A stretch of DNA of 64,000 bases from Flavobacterium sp. (GCF_027531905.1 NZ_JAPZSU010000016.1:1-64000); one strand, 5' to 3'; numbered from the stretch's first letter, positions 11,163 to 20,374 are shown. Notes: generated by a model not told the origin, from the sequence alone. Numbers and translations are program-made.

Positions 11163-12641
11163 ATGAAAAAGTATCTTTTTTTTACGATAGCAACCGTATT
11201 TGTTACCGCACTTACAGTTACCTCTTGCTCGGATGATTTTGTAGATCGTTCCCCTGAATACTCTATAGATTCGGAAAATTATTTTAATTCTAAGGATGAT
11301 TATGACAAAGCACTAGTAGCTGCTTACGATTTATTACAATCATCGTATGTGAATGTGTTGTTGGGAGAAATCGCCTCAGATAATACGCTAGCCGGTGGAG
11401 AAAGTCCAACCGATGTGATAGGTTTTCAACAAGTAGACGATATGATTCATACGCCCGTAAATAGCAATTTACGTGATTTATGGAACTGGATGTTTGCTGG
11501 AGTGCAACGCGCCAATTATATTTTGGAATTCAAAGACAAAACTGATTTTTCAGGTAAAAACCAGATCATTGCCGAAGCTCGTTTTTTACGTGCTTACTAT
11601 CAATTCGAATTGGTTAAATGGTTTGGAGGTATTCCAATGAAAGGGGATGCTCGCTTCAAAATTGGTGATGAAAAAACCATCAAAAGAGCCACAATTCAAG
11701 AAGTATATGCTTCTATTGAAGCGGATTTGATTTTTGCTTCGGCTAATTTGGCGGCTGTACCTTCTCAAAAAGGGCGCGCTACCAAAGGTGCAGCATTGGC
11801 TTTGCTTGGAAAAGCGTATTTGTATCAAAATAAATTCACGCAAGCTGCAACTACTTTGGAAAGCGTTATTACCGCTAATACTTATTCTTTGGTTACAGAC
11901 TATAATTCTATTTTTGAAGAAGCTGGCGAAAACAATGCAGAATCTGTTTTTGAAGTACAATATACAGATATTGAAGGAGCTGGATTTGGATGTTTACAAT
12001 GTAGTGAAGGGAATGTAGCAGTTGGGTTTAATGGTATTAGAAACTATTCAGGTAGTGTTTTTTCTTCTGGATTTAGTTTTAATGTCCCTACCAAAGAAGC
12101 GGCTAGTGCTTTCGAAATTGGTGACCGTAGAAAAGATGTAGCTATTCTAGACATTGAGGCATGGGCAGCTAGCACGAGCGCTACTTTTGGTAAAGGAAAC
12201 GAACACACAGGATATTTCAACAGAAAATATTTACCAAGAAAAAGAAGTGCCAATGCAGCTGGAGATTTGAATTTGACCAATCCAAACAACTACAGAGCCA
12301 TTCGTTATGCTGATGTACTTTTGATGGCTGCCGAAGCCAATAGCCGCGGCGGAATTGATGATACTAAAGCCAGATTGTATTTGAATCAAGTACGTCGTCG
12401 TGCTTTTGGCGATACCAATCATGACATTACAGCTTCTGGAGCAGCTTTAACAGATTTTATTTTGGCAGAAAGAAGAGTGGAACTTTTGGGAGAAGGACAC
12501 CGTTTCTTCGACCTAGTTAGAACGGGTAAAGCAGCTGGGAGAATCCCAGGATTTACGGCTAATAAAAACGAATTATTCCCTTTACCTATTGAAGAAATTC
12601 AATTTTCAAACGGAAATTGGCAACAAAACCCTGGATACTAA
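11163..12641 (+). CDS. SusD/RagB-family glycan-binding lipoprotein
   Basis: A 492-residue SusD homologue, the surface lid that hands oligosaccharides to SusC. A lipoprotein signal with lipobox VTSC (Cys22) is followed by a helical TPR-rich body: FLRAYYQFELVKWFGGIP, ALLGKAYLYQNKFTQAATTL and the C-terminal FILAERRVELLGEGHRFFDL and RTGKA words are characteristic of the family. It begins 11 bases after susC and is 12 bases ahead of the next lipoprotein, so the genes are cotranscribed. The length is ordinary. Specificity cannot be read from the sequence; the context points to beta-1,3-glucan. Confidence 0.95.
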   Translation: MKKYLFFTIATVFVTALTVTSCSDDFVDRSPEYSIDSENYFNSKDDYDKALVAAYDLLQSSYVNVLLGEIASDNTLAGGESPTDVIGFQQVDDMIHTPVNSNLRDLWNWMFAGVQRANYILEFKDKTDFSGKNQIIAEARFLRAYYQFELVKWFGGIPMKGDARFKIGDEKTIKRATIQEVYASIEADLIFASANLAAVPSQKGRATKGAALALLGKAYLYQNKFTQAATTLESVITANTYSLVTDYNSIFEEAGENNAESVFEVQYTDIEGAGFGCLQCSEGNVAVGFNGIRNYSGSVFSSGFSFNVPTKEAASAFEIGDRRKDVAILDIEAWAASTSATFGKGNEHTGYFNRKYLPRKRSANAAGDLNLTNPNNYRAIRYADVLLMAAEANSRGGIDDTKARLYLNQVRRRAFGDTNHDITASGAALTDFILAERRVELLGEGHRFFDLVRTGKAAGRIPGFTANKNELFPLPIEEIQFSNGNWQQNPGY

Positions 12642-12653
12642 AACATAAAAAAG

Positions 12654-14243
12654 ATGAAAAAAATAGTATATATACTAAGCATGTTAGCGCTTATTTTAGG
12701 AGTAAGCTGCTCTAACGAAAATGACCTTATAGATGTGAGTAGTGTCGCTGCTCCTAGTAATATAGCTGCTTTAACAACAGTTACACAAGATAATACTGGA
12801 AAAGTTACTTTCTTGCCAAAAGGCGAAGGAGTTACTCGTTATGAAATTTTTTATGGTGATGGAACAACTACTCCAGGATACGTTTCTCCGGGAGGTACTG
12901 TAGATCATGTTTATAAAGAAGGAGTCTATGATGCCAAAATTGTAGGTACTACCATTGACGGGAAAAGAACGGAGGTAATCCAAAAAGTAGTAGTGGCCTT
13001 TAGAGCACCAGAAAATCTTGTGGTTACCATCGAAAATGATTTGACGGTTTCTAAAAAAGTTACAGTAAAAGCAACTGCTGATTTCGCATTGTTTTATGAC
13101 GTATATTTTGGAGAACCTGGAAAACCAGACCCAATTTCGGTCAATAATGGCGAATCAACTTCATATACGTATCAAGCTGCGGGAGTATATAAAATTCGTG
13201 TGGTTTCTAAAAGTGCAGCTATAAAGACTACAGAGTATTCAAAAGATTTTACGGTTACTGCTATAAATAGGCCAAGTGCTTCGGCACCTACGCCACCAAA
13301 CCGACAAGCTTCGGATGTGATTTCACTTTACGGATCAAAATATACTAACGTGGCTGGAACTAATTTCTTCCCAGATTGGGGGCAAGCAGGTCAGGGTAGT
13401 AGTTGGGCTGAATTTGATTTGAATGGCGATAAAATGCTAAATTATATCAACTTGAGTTACCAAGGAATTGCTTTGGCTGACGGGACAACGATCAATGTGT
13501 CAGGAATGGAATTCATTCACATGGATGTATGGACCGCAGATTTGGCTAAAATTGAAACCTCATTGATTAGTAAAACCAATGGAGAAAAACCAGTGGTTAA
13601 AGATCTTGTAGCCAATCAATGGACCAGTATTGATATTCCAATTTCAGCCTTTACTAGTCAGGGACTAACCGTAGCCGATATTTTTCAATTGAAATTTGTT
13701 GGAACGCCATGGGCCAAAGGCTCGGTATTTATTGACAATATTTATTTCTATAAATCGCCATCTGCATTATTACAATTTCCGATTGATTTTGAATCGACTT
13801 CGTTAACGTATGCATGGACTGGTTTTGGTGGAATGGAAGATAAAGCGACTGTAATTGCAAATCCAAATCCTTCTGGTAGTAATGTTTCGAACAAAGTGCT
13901 AAAAATGGAAAAACCATCTGGCGCACAAACTTGGGCAGGTGCAACACTACTTTTAGATACAAAAATTGATTTCACAAAAGGAACAAAAATGAAAATTACC
14001 GTTTGGTCACCTAAAGTAGGAGCGCAAATTCTTTTCAAAATGGAAGACAAATCCAATTCAGGAATTAATTTCGAAGTTCCTGCGACTACAACAGTTGCTA
14101 ATGCTTGGGAAGTGTTAACTTTCGATTTGGCAGGAAAATATGACGCTTCAAAGACTTATAATCTAATAGCTTTATTTCCTGATTTTGGTGTAGCTGGAGC
14201 GGGAGCTACGTATTACCTTGACGACATCAAACAATCCAACTAA
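12654..14243 (+). CDS. Surface glycan-binding lipoprotein with PKD and CBM-like domains
   Basis: A 529-residue lipoprotein (lipobox VSC, Cys19) with no catalytic domain that I can see. Two PKD-type modules lie at about 44-115 and 120-200; the first has YEIFYGDGTTTPG followed by VDHVYKEGVYDAKI. They are followed by two beta-sandwich, carbohydrate-binding-like regions (about 225-370, ending GSVFIDNIYFY, and about 375-529, ending ATYYLDDIKQ). This layout matches SusE/SusF-like or SGBP proteins that hold polysaccharide at the cell surface. It lies in the operon between SusD and the GH16 lipoprotein, whose own N-terminal PKD module looks related, so both probably bind the same glucan. Confidence 0.85.
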   Translation: MKKIVYILSMLALILGVSCSNENDLIDVSSVAAPSNIAALTTVTQDNTGKVTFLPKGEGVTRYEIFYGDGTTTPGYVSPGGTVDHVYKEGVYDAKIVGTTIDGKRTEVIQKVVVAFRAPENLVVTIENDLTVSKKVTVKATADFALFYDVYFGEPGKPDPISVNNGESTSYTYQAAGVYKIRVVSKSAAIKTTEYSKDFTVTAINRPSASAPTPPNRQASDVISLYGSKYTNVAGTNFFPDWGQAGQGSSWAEFDLNGDKMLNYINLSYQGIALADGTTINVSGMEFIHMDVWTADLAKIETSLISKTNGEKPVVKDLVANQWTSIDIPISAFTSQGLTVADIFQLKFVGTPWAKGSVFIDNIYFYKSPSALLQFPIDFESTSLTYAWTGFGGMEDKATVIANPNPSGSNVSNKVLKMEKPSGAQTWAGATLLLDTKIDFTKGTKMKITVWSPKVGAQILFKMEDKSNSGINFEVPATTTVANAWEVLTFDLAGKYDASKTYNLIALFPDFGVAGAGATYYLDDIKQSN

Positions 14244-14256
14244 AATTATTCTAAAA

Positions 14257-15897
14257 ATGAAAAATATATTAAAATATATAACAGCGACTTTTTTCCTCCT
14301 TACGATGGTCAATTGTCAAAACGATAATGTAGAGTTCGGCTCTTTGGATACACCTACCAACTTAGTCGTAACGGTTGATATCGTTGGTAAGACTGTACAG
14401 GCTCCTAATGGAGATGGATCAGGTAAAGTGAAATTTACGGCAAAAGCAGATAATGCAATCAGCTATAAATTTGTTTTTGGTGATGGACTTTCAGAAGTAT
14501 CTCCTTCTGGTGTTACGGAACATGGTTTCGCAACAGTTGGATTGAATACTTACAATGTTACCGTTATTGCTAATGGTAAAGGAGGTGTTAGTTCTTCCAC
14601 CGTAGTAGAAGTTAAAGTATTCAGTAATTTCAATGATCTAAAATCTACTAACTTCCTAACGGGAGGAACAGCTGCTGGAAAAAAATGGTATATAGCAGCC
14701 AATGAAGTAGCTCATTTAGGAGTTGGTCCAAATAGTACCAATAATGATGAAAATTATTATCCAAAATGGTATCAAGCAGCTGCTTTTGAAAAGGCGTCTA
14801 CTTGTTTTTATGATGGAGAATTTACTTTTGCTTTAGTTAATGGTAAAATTGAGTTCAAACAGGATAATAAAGGAAACACTTTTTTTCAAAACTCTTACAA
14901 AAGTGTAGGTGGTGGAACCAATGGTGGAGATGACCAATGTTTGCCATTCAATACTGCTGGAACTAAGATTGTTTCATTGGCGCCATCTACTTCTGTGATT
15001 TCCAAAAACCCAAATGTTGCTTCAAAAATAACTGGTACGGTTATGAATTTTTCTGATGGTGGATTCATGGGGTATTATGCTGGTGCTACACAGTACGAAA
15101 TTCTTTCTATTACAGATAATAGAATGACCGTTCGTTTTGTACAAGCCAACAATGCTGATTTGGCATGGTACCAAACTTTTACAACTACCAAGCCTAGTCA
15201 AGCGCCTACAGACGATTTTACTAAATTAGTTTTCTCCGATGAATTCAATTCCGATGGAGCTCCAGATGCAACCAAATGGGGGTATGATTTAGGTGCTGGC
15301 GGTTGGGGTAATAATGAAGTGCAAACCTATACTAATAGTGCGACAAATGCTGTTGTACAAGGAGGTGTGCTTAAAATCACAGCTAAAAAAGAAGGAGCTA
15401 ACTACACTTCAGCCCGTTTGAAATCAGAGGATAAGTACGCCTTTAAGTATGGTAAAATTGAATTCAAAGCTAAATTGCCAGCAGGTGCAGGAACTTGGCC
15501 AGCAGTATGGTCTTTAGGAGCAGATTACAAAACAAACACTTGGCCAGCTTGTGGAGAAATCGATTTTATGGAACATAGAGGGAGTGCTCCAAATGTGATT
15601 CATGGTTCTTTGCATTTTCCAGGTAATTCTGGAGGAAATGCAAACACAAATACCACAACTATTGCCAACGCAACCACAGAATTTCATGTGTATAAAACAA
15701 TTTGGACAGCAACTTCGATAAAGTTTTATGTTGATGATAAATTATTTCATTCATTTGCAAATAGTAATTCCGTTCCTTTCAATAAAGACTTTTTCTTGAT
15801 TCTAAATGTCGCCATGGGCGGAACTTTTGGGGGAACAATTGATCCTGCTTTCACACAAGCAACTATGGAAGTGGATTACATCAGAGTGTACCAATAA
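14257..15897 (+). CDS. GH16 endo-beta-1,3-glucanase lipoprotein (laminarinase-type)
   Basis: A 546-residue lipoprotein (lipobox Cys20, MVNC) that should cut beta-1,3- or mixed-linkage glucan at the cell surface. Domains: a PKD module (about 27-125), a middle region (about 130-325) with KKWYIAANE and YYPKWYQAAAF, present in many flavobacterial GH16 lipoproteins and possibly glycan-binding, and the GH16 catalytic domain (about 330-546). The catalytic motif EIDFME is intact: Glu434 nucleophile, Asp436, Glu439 acid/base. The frame is open back to 14218, but ATG 14257 gives a proper lipoprotein signal and lies 13 bases after the preceding stop. A strong hairpin follows, so this is the last gene of the unterminated part of the operon. 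Confidence 0.93.
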   Translation: MKNILKYITATFFLLTMVNCQNDNVEFGSLDTPTNLVVTVDIVGKTVQAPNGDGSGKVKFTAKADNAISYKFVFGDGLSEVSPSGVTEHGFATVGLNTYNVTVIANGKGGVSSSTVVEVKVFSNFNDLKSTNFLTGGTAAGKKWYIAANEVAHLGVGPNSTNNDENYYPKWYQAAAFEKASTCFYDGEFTFALVNGKIEFKQDNKGNTFFQNSYKSVGGGTNGGDDQCLPFNTAGTKIVSLAPSTSVISKNPNVASKITGTVMNFSDGGFMGYYAGATQYEILSITDNRMTVRFVQANNADLAWYQTFTTTKPSQAPTDDFTKLVFSDEFNSDGAPDATKWGYDLGAGGWGNNEVQTYTNSATNAVVQGGVLKITAKKEGANYTSARLKSEDKYAFKYGKIEFKAKLPAGAGTWPAVWSLGADYKTNTWPACGEIDFMEHRGSAPNVIHGSLHFPGNSGGNANTNTTTIANATTEFHVYKTIWTATSIKFYVDDKLFHSFANSNSVPFNKDFFLILNVAMGGTFGGTIDPAFTQATMEVDYIRVYQ

Positions 15898-15912
15898 TTA
15901 AAAACTAATTCC

Positions 15913-15950
15913 AATAGAAGATTGATGCAAAATCAATCTTCTATTTTTTT
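15913..15950 (+). terminator. Strong hairpin between GH16 and GH3
   Basis: Perfect 14-bp stem AATAGAAGATTGAT (15913-15926) and ATCAATCTTCTATT (15932-15945), 5-base loop, then a T run. Only 12 bases separate it from the GH3 start codon, so it may act as an attenuator that lowers GH3 expression relative to the surface genes. Confidence 0.85.
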
Positions 15951-15962
15951 AACAGCGTGCTT

Positions 15963-18257
15963 ATGATACTAACAAACAAAAAACAACTTGTAATGGCATT
16001 ATTTATTGCAGGTTTGCATCTCGGTTCTATAACTGCCCAAACTAAACCCGTTTACTCCGCAGTGAGCTTGGATAAAAAAGTTACTTCTTTACTAAAGAAA
16101 ATGACTTTGGAGGAAAAAGTTGGACAGTTAAACCAATACAATGGTTTTTGGGATGTTACTGGTCCTTCACCAAAAGAAGGACAAGCCGCTAAAAAATACG
16201 AAGATTTAAAGAAAGGTTTAGTAGGTTCGATGCTCAATGTTAAAGGAGTAAAAGAGGTGAGAACCTTACAAAAAATCGCCGTAGAACAAACCCGATTGGG
16301 TATTCCTTTGTTATTTGGTTTTGACGTAATTCACGGCTATAAGACCATTAGTCCAATTCCGTTGGCTGAAGCGGCTAGCTGGGACTTACAAGCCATTCAG
16401 CAATCGGCAGCTATGGCAGCTGAAGAAGCTGGAGCAGTGGGAATCAATTGGACATTTGCACCAATGGTAGATATATCTCGAGATGCACGTTGGGGTAGAG
16501 TAATGGAAGGTGCTGGCGAAGATACCTATTTAGGAAGCTTGATTGCAAAAGCTAGAGTGCTTGGTTTTCAAGGTGATTTAAGTTCCAATAAGAATATTTT
16601 AGCTTGTGCCAAACATTTTGCAGGTTACGGTTTTTCCGAAGCGGGTAGGGATTATAACACGGTCGATATTGGTGAATCTACTTTACAAAATATCGTTTTC
16701 CCTCCTTTTAAGGCCGCAGTCGATGCTGGAGTGAGAACCTTTATGAACTCTTTCAATGAATTGGATGGAATTCCTGCAACAGGTAATGCCTATTTGCAAC
16801 GAAAAATCCTAAAAGGAGATTGGGGATTTCAAGGTTTTGTGGTGTCTGATTGGGGTTCTATTATGGAAATGCAAGTGCATGGCTACGCAAAAGATTTAAA
16901 ACATGCTGCCGAGTTGGCGATCAATGCAGGTTCTGATATGGATATGGAATCTAGTGCTTATGTAGAGCATTTGGTACAACTTGTTCGCGAAGGAAAAGTA
17001 AAAGAAAGCACCCTCGATGAAGCGGTAAAGCGTATCCTTAGAACCAAATTCGTTTTAGGCTTATTCGATAATCCTTATAAATATTGCAATGAGGAATATG
17101 AAAAAACTACGGTTGGTAAACCAGAATTCCATCAGCAGGTTTTAGAAATGGCCAAAAAATCAATGGTATTGTTAAAGAACAAAGACGAGATTTTACCACT
17201 TAAGAAATCAGGACAAAAAATAGCATTAATCGGAGCACTCGCGGCTGATAAAACAAGTCCATTGGGCAGTTGGCGACTTGCAGCTGATGATAATACTGCT
17301 GTTTCTGTTTTAGAAGGATTACAAGCCTACAAAGATAATCAATTGACGTATGCCAAAGGCGCTGATGTAGCTTTGGGAGAACCTAAATTTGTTTTTGAAA
17401 CCAAAATCAATACAACAGATAAAAGCGATTTTGAAGAGACAATTACAGCAGCCAAAAATGCGGATGTTGTGATAATGGTGCTTGGAGAACACGGTTTGCA
17501 ATCTGGAGAAGGACGCAGTAGAACTGATATTGGTTTACCTGGCGTGCAACAAGAATTGCTTGAGGCGGTTTATGCTGTAAATCCAAAGATTGTTTTGGTA
17601 CTAAATAATGGACGACCACTGGCTTTGCCTTGGGCTGACGAACATATTCCAGCGATTGTAGAGGCTTGGCAATTAGGAACGCAAAGCGGCAACGCAATTG
17701 CCCAAGTTTTGTACGGCGATTACAATCCTAGCGGAAAATTACCCATGACCTTTCCTCGAAATGTAGCCCAAGTTCCTATTTATTATAATCATAAAAATAC
17801 AGGAAGACCAGCTGCAAACGAACCAGAAAGTGTTTTTTGGTCGCATTATATCGATGAAAAACACACGCCTCTTTATCCGTTTGGCTTCGGATTGAGTTAT
17901 ACCAAATTTGACTATTCAGATTTGAAGTTATCATCTTCTTCATTTAAAACAAATGGTAAAATTGAAGTTTCGGTTACAATTACCAATACTGGTAAAGTGG
18001 CAGGTAAAGAAGTGGTTCAAATGTATATCAGGGATTTATTTGCTAGTGTAACTCGACCAGTTTTAGAATTGAAAGGTTTTGAAATGATTGAATTACAGCC
18101 CAATGAATCTAAAAAAGTAGTTTTTACCATTGATGAAAAAACAATCGAGTTCTATACAGCCAATGCAAAATGGGAAGCTGAAGCTGGTGATTTTAAAGTA
18201 TTTGTGGGCGGAAGCTCAGCACAAACGGTACAGGCAGATTTTCAATTTAATAATTAA
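15963..18257 (+). CDS. GH3 beta-glucosidase (BglX-like)
   Basis: A 764-residue glycoside hydrolase family 3 enzyme, expected to release glucose from oligosaccharides in the periplasm. A signal peptide ends at SITAQ; the N-terminal TIM-barrel domain has GFDVIHGYKT, the substrate-contacting KHFAGYG and the nucleophile motif GFVVSDWGS (Asp296). The second alpha/beta domain (GLQSGEGRSRTDIGLPGVQQ) and a C-terminal fibronectin-like domain (VTITNTGKVAGKEVVQMYIR) complete the BglX layout. I start at ATG 15963; a GTG six bases upstream is in frame but less likely. It completes the glucan pathway with the GH16 enzymes. A hairpin separates it from the upstream genes, so it may depend on read-through or have its own promoter. 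Confidence 0.94.
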   Translation: MILTNKKQLVMALFIAGLHLGSITAQTKPVYSAVSLDKKVTSLLKKMTLEEKVGQLNQYNGFWDVTGPSPKEGQAAKKYEDLKKGLVGSMLNVKGVKEVRTLQKIAVEQTRLGIPLLFGFDVIHGYKTISPIPLAEAASWDLQAIQQSAAMAAEEAGAVGINWTFAPMVDISRDARWGRVMEGAGEDTYLGSLIAKARVLGFQGDLSSNKNILACAKHFAGYGFSEAGRDYNTVDIGESTLQNIVFPPFKAAVDAGVRTFMNSFNELDGIPATGNAYLQRKILKGDWGFQGFVVSDWGSIMEMQVHGYAKDLKHAAELAINAGSDMDMESSAYVEHLVQLVREGKVKESTLDEAVKRILRTKFVLGLFDNPYKYCNEEYEKTTVGKPEFHQQVLEMAKKSMVLLKNKDEILPLKKSGQKIALIGALAADKTSPLGSWRLAADDNTAVSVLEGLQAYKDNQLTYAKGADVALGEPKFVFETKINTTDKSDFEETITAAKNADVVIMVLGEHGLQSGEGRSRTDIGLPGVQQELLEAVYAVNPKIVLVLNNGRPLALPWADEHIPAIVEAWQLGTQSGNAIAQVLYGDYNPSGKLPMTFPRNVAQVPIYYNHKNTGRPAANEPESVFWSHYIDEKHTPLYPFGFGLSYTKFDYSDLKLSSSSFKTNGKIEVSVTITNTGKVAGKEVVQMYIRDLFASVTRPVLELKGFEMIELQPNESKKVVFTIDEKTIEFYTANAKWEAEAGDFKVFVGGSSAQTVQADFQFNN

Positions 18258-18269
18258 AAAGTAATAGTA

Positions 18270-18404
18270 GTTGGTTTAACTTGTATTTTGTTTTCATTAC
18301 TGCTGCAAGATGAATCAATTTTTAATGGTGTTTTTTTTTACTTCGAACGTATACTCTTTAATGAGGATACCTGAAAAAAATTAGAAATACAAGTTTAAAT
18401 CAAC
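18270..18404. repeat. Imperfect inverted repeat in the GH3-GH16 spacer
   Basis: GTTGGTTTAACTTGTATTT (18270-18288) is matched on the opposite strand by AAATACAAGTTTAAATCAAC (18385-18404), differing by one inserted T and one substitution, with about 96 bases between. The 206-bp spacer otherwise holds only AT-rich sequence and a T tract near 18330. It could be an operator pair or a degenerate mobile remnant; the sequence does not decide. Confidence 0.5.
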
Positions 18405-18463
18405 GCTTTATATTTTATGATTTGCCCTCTCTGGGTAAAAAAATAACGAATTAATTTTTAGGG

Positions 18464-19222
18464 ATGAAAAAGTATATACTACTAATAGTAGGAGTGGTGA
18501 GTTGCAGTTTTGCTCAGCAAACACAACGAAAACTAGTCTGGGAAGAAAATTTTAACGGAAAAACCCTTGACGAAAAAGTTTGGAATATCGAAATTGGCGA
18601 TGGTTGCCCTAATTGCGGTTGGGGAAACAACGAACGACAATTGTACACCGATTCGAATCACGCGATTGAGAAAGGGAATTTGGTAATTAAAGCCAAAAAA
18701 GAAGGCAATAAATATACTTCGACTAGAATAAATACCAAAAGCAAAAAAGAGTTCCAATACGGACGATTTGAGATTAGAGCCAAATTACCCGTGGCTAATG
18801 GTTTATGGCCTGCCTTCTGGATGTTGGGTTCTAACTTCAAAGAAGCAGGTTGGCCAAAATGCGGTGAAATTGATATATTGGAGTACGTAGGCCGTGAACC
18901 TCACGTTATTTTCAATTCATTGCATACACAAGACAGTCACGGAAATACCATAAATACCAAGAAAACTACGATTCCAGATATCGAAAAAGGTTATCATTTG
19001 TACGCCATCGATTGGGATAAGGACAAGATTGCTTTTTATGTAGACAACCAATTGACTTACACTTTTCAACCCAAAGAAAAGAATGAAAACACTTGGCCGT
19101 ACAATCAACCGTTTTATTTTTTAGCCAATTTGGCGATAGGTGGTAATTTTGGTGGCCAAATTGTAGATGATGCGGCACTTCCGGATTATTTTTACATTGA
19201 TTACATCAAAGTATATCAATAA
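18464..19222 (+). CDS. GH16 beta-glucanase, single-domain secreted form
   Basis: A 252-residue GH16 enzyme consisting of a signal peptide (to about residue 18, SCSFAQ; VVSC at 11-14 could also act as a lipobox) and one catalytic domain. The motif EIDILE is intact (Glu135, Asp137, Glu140), and the laminarinase-type words WGNNERQLYT, GLWPAFWMLG and NLAIGGNFGG are present. It shares much of this wording with the larger GH16 lipoprotein upstream but lacks PKD or binding domains, so it may be the periplasmic or freely secreted partner that shortens imported glucan before GH3. It closes the locus; a terminator follows at 19279. Confidence 0.93.
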   Translation: MKKYILLIVGVVSCSFAQQTQRKLVWEENFNGKTLDEKVWNIEIGDGCPNCGWGNNERQLYTDSNHAIEKGNLVIKAKKEGNKYTSTRINTKSKKEFQYGRFEIRAKLPVANGLWPAFWMLGSNFKEAGWPKCGEIDILEYVGREPHVIFNSLHTQDSHGNTINTKKTTIPDIEKGYHLYAIDWDKDKIAFYVDNQLTYTFQPKEKNENTWPYNQPFYFLANLAIGGNFGGQIVDDAALPDYFYIDYIKVYQ

Positions 19223-19278
19223 TTTTTAAGAAATAACTTTTTCCAAAAACAAGTTATATCCAAAAATGCTGAACGAGG

Positions 19279-19317
19279 AAAGCCTGGTCTTATTTTTAAG
19301 AATTCAGGCTTTTTTTT
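19279..19317 (+). terminator. Terminator closing the glucan locus
   Basis: AAAGCCTG (19279-19286) pairs with CAGGCTTT (19305-19312) across an 18-base loop, followed by a T run. The remaining 160 bases up to the sigma factor gene are AT-rich leader with no feature I can name. Confidence 0.75.
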
Positions 19318-19483
19318 ATTTTTATTTAATGATAATTCTTAATTTTTGTATTTTTTATTTGTTTATTAAGATAATTATTTGTTAAAATTGCTCATTAACT
19401 AACCAAAACCAATAAGGCCTATAGTTTAAAACTACTTTTTAGAGAATTTCCCCAAATTTAAAACTAAACTAAAAGGTAAAACT

Positions 19484-20068
19484 ATGGCTAATAATCAATT
19501 CACCGACGCGTATTTAGTTCAAGAGTATGTTTCTGGTAACGAAAAAGCACTAGAACTATTAATTAAACGCCATGAATCCAAAATTTTTGGATTCATATAT
19601 TCCAAAATTCCAGATCGTGATGTAGCAAATGATATTTTTCAAGATACATTCATCAAAGTAATCCGAACCTTAAAATCTACTTCTTATAACGAAGAAGGTA
19701 AGTTTTTACCTTGGGTAATGCGCATTGCCCACAATTTAATTATTGACCATTTTAGAAAAAACAAAAAGATGCCACTTTATAGAGAAACTGAAGAATTTTC
19801 AATTTTCTCAATAATGTCAGATGATTCTTTGACTGTCGAAAACCAATTGATTGCTTCTCAAGTCGAAATAGACCTTCGTCGCATCATCCACGAATTACCC
19901 GATGATCAAAAGGAAGTGTTGATGATGCGTATGTATCAAGACATGAGTTTTAAAGAAATCTCAGAAATTACAGGAGTAAGCATCAATACTGCTTTAGGAA
20001 GAATGCGTTATGCGTTGCTTAATTTGAGAAAAGTTATCGACAAACATCAAATTATTTTAACGAATTGA
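19484..20068 (+). CDS. ECF-subfamily RNA polymerase sigma factor
   Basis: A 194-residue sigma-70 family protein of ECF size. Region 2 (about 20-95) has the core-binding and -10 recognition words DVANDIFQDTFIKVIRTLKS and FLPWVMRIAHNLIIDHFRKN; region 4 (about 125-185) has the helix-turn-helix LPDDQKEVLMMRMYQDMSFK followed by EISEITGVSINTALGRMRYA. There is no adjacent anti-sigma factor with a membrane anchor. The next gene instead is a 47-residue protein, so control may be transcriptional or depend on that small partner. It is probably not part of the glucan locus, from which a terminator separates it. Confidence 0.93.
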   Translation: MANNQFTDAYLVQEYVSGNEKALELLIKRHESKIFGFIYSKIPDRDVANDIFQDTFIKVIRTLKSTSYNEEGKFLPWVMRIAHNLIIDHFRKNKKMPLYRETEEFSIFSIMSDDSLTVENQLIASQVEIDLRRIIHELPDDQKEVLMMRMYQDMSFKEISEITGVSINTALGRMRYALLNLRKVIDKHQIILTN

Positions 20069-20134
20069 CACTAAATAGTAAATTTTGTCGTTGTATTTTG
20101 ATATCAAGCTTATCATTAACTATATTTAAATTAC

Positions 20135-20278
20135 ATGGCCAAAATTTACTCTAAAAAAAATGCATTTTCAAAAGAATTAAAACCCAAAAAAGAAGTAGTT
20201 TCTTTTCTTTTAAATTATTCCAAAGCCTTAGCAGTCTTAAAAACAAAGACCAATAGTTTTGAAATTATAGCCAATTAG
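20135..20278 (+). CDS. 47-residue basic protein downstream of the ECF sigma gene
   Basis: ATG 20135 to TAG 20276-20278 encodes MAKIYSKKNAFSKELKPKKE followed by VVSFLLNYSKALAVLKTKTN and a short end. It is lysine-rich, has no membrane helix, and sits 66 bases after the sigma factor in the same direction, ahead of a strong terminator. I recall similar small frames after this sigma factor in other flavobacteria, which supports a real gene, but I could not check. The function is unknown; a sigma-binding or regulatory role is only a guess from position. Confidence 0.65.
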   Translation: MAKIYSKKNAFSKELKPKKEVVSFLLNYSKALAVLKTKTNSFEIIAN

Positions 20279-20317
20279 GCATTGCATTAGACAATTTTAG
20301 TACTTCACTAAAAGAAC

Positions 20318-20352
20318 AAGCCCAAAATCATTCTCGATTTTGGGCTTTTTAT
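20318..20352. terminator. Bidirectional hairpin terminator
   Basis: Perfect 12-bp stem AAGCCCAAAATC (20318-20329) and GATTTTGGGCTT (20336-20347), T run after it, between the convergent sigma unit and nth. Confidence 0.88.
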
Positions 20353-20374
20353 ATATATTTTTTTGCTGAGTTAT

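Noticed and set aside
14218..14256. Longer N-terminus for the GH16 lipoprotein
   Set aside because: It overlaps the previous gene and hides the lipoprotein signal; ATG 14257 gives a normal lipobox.
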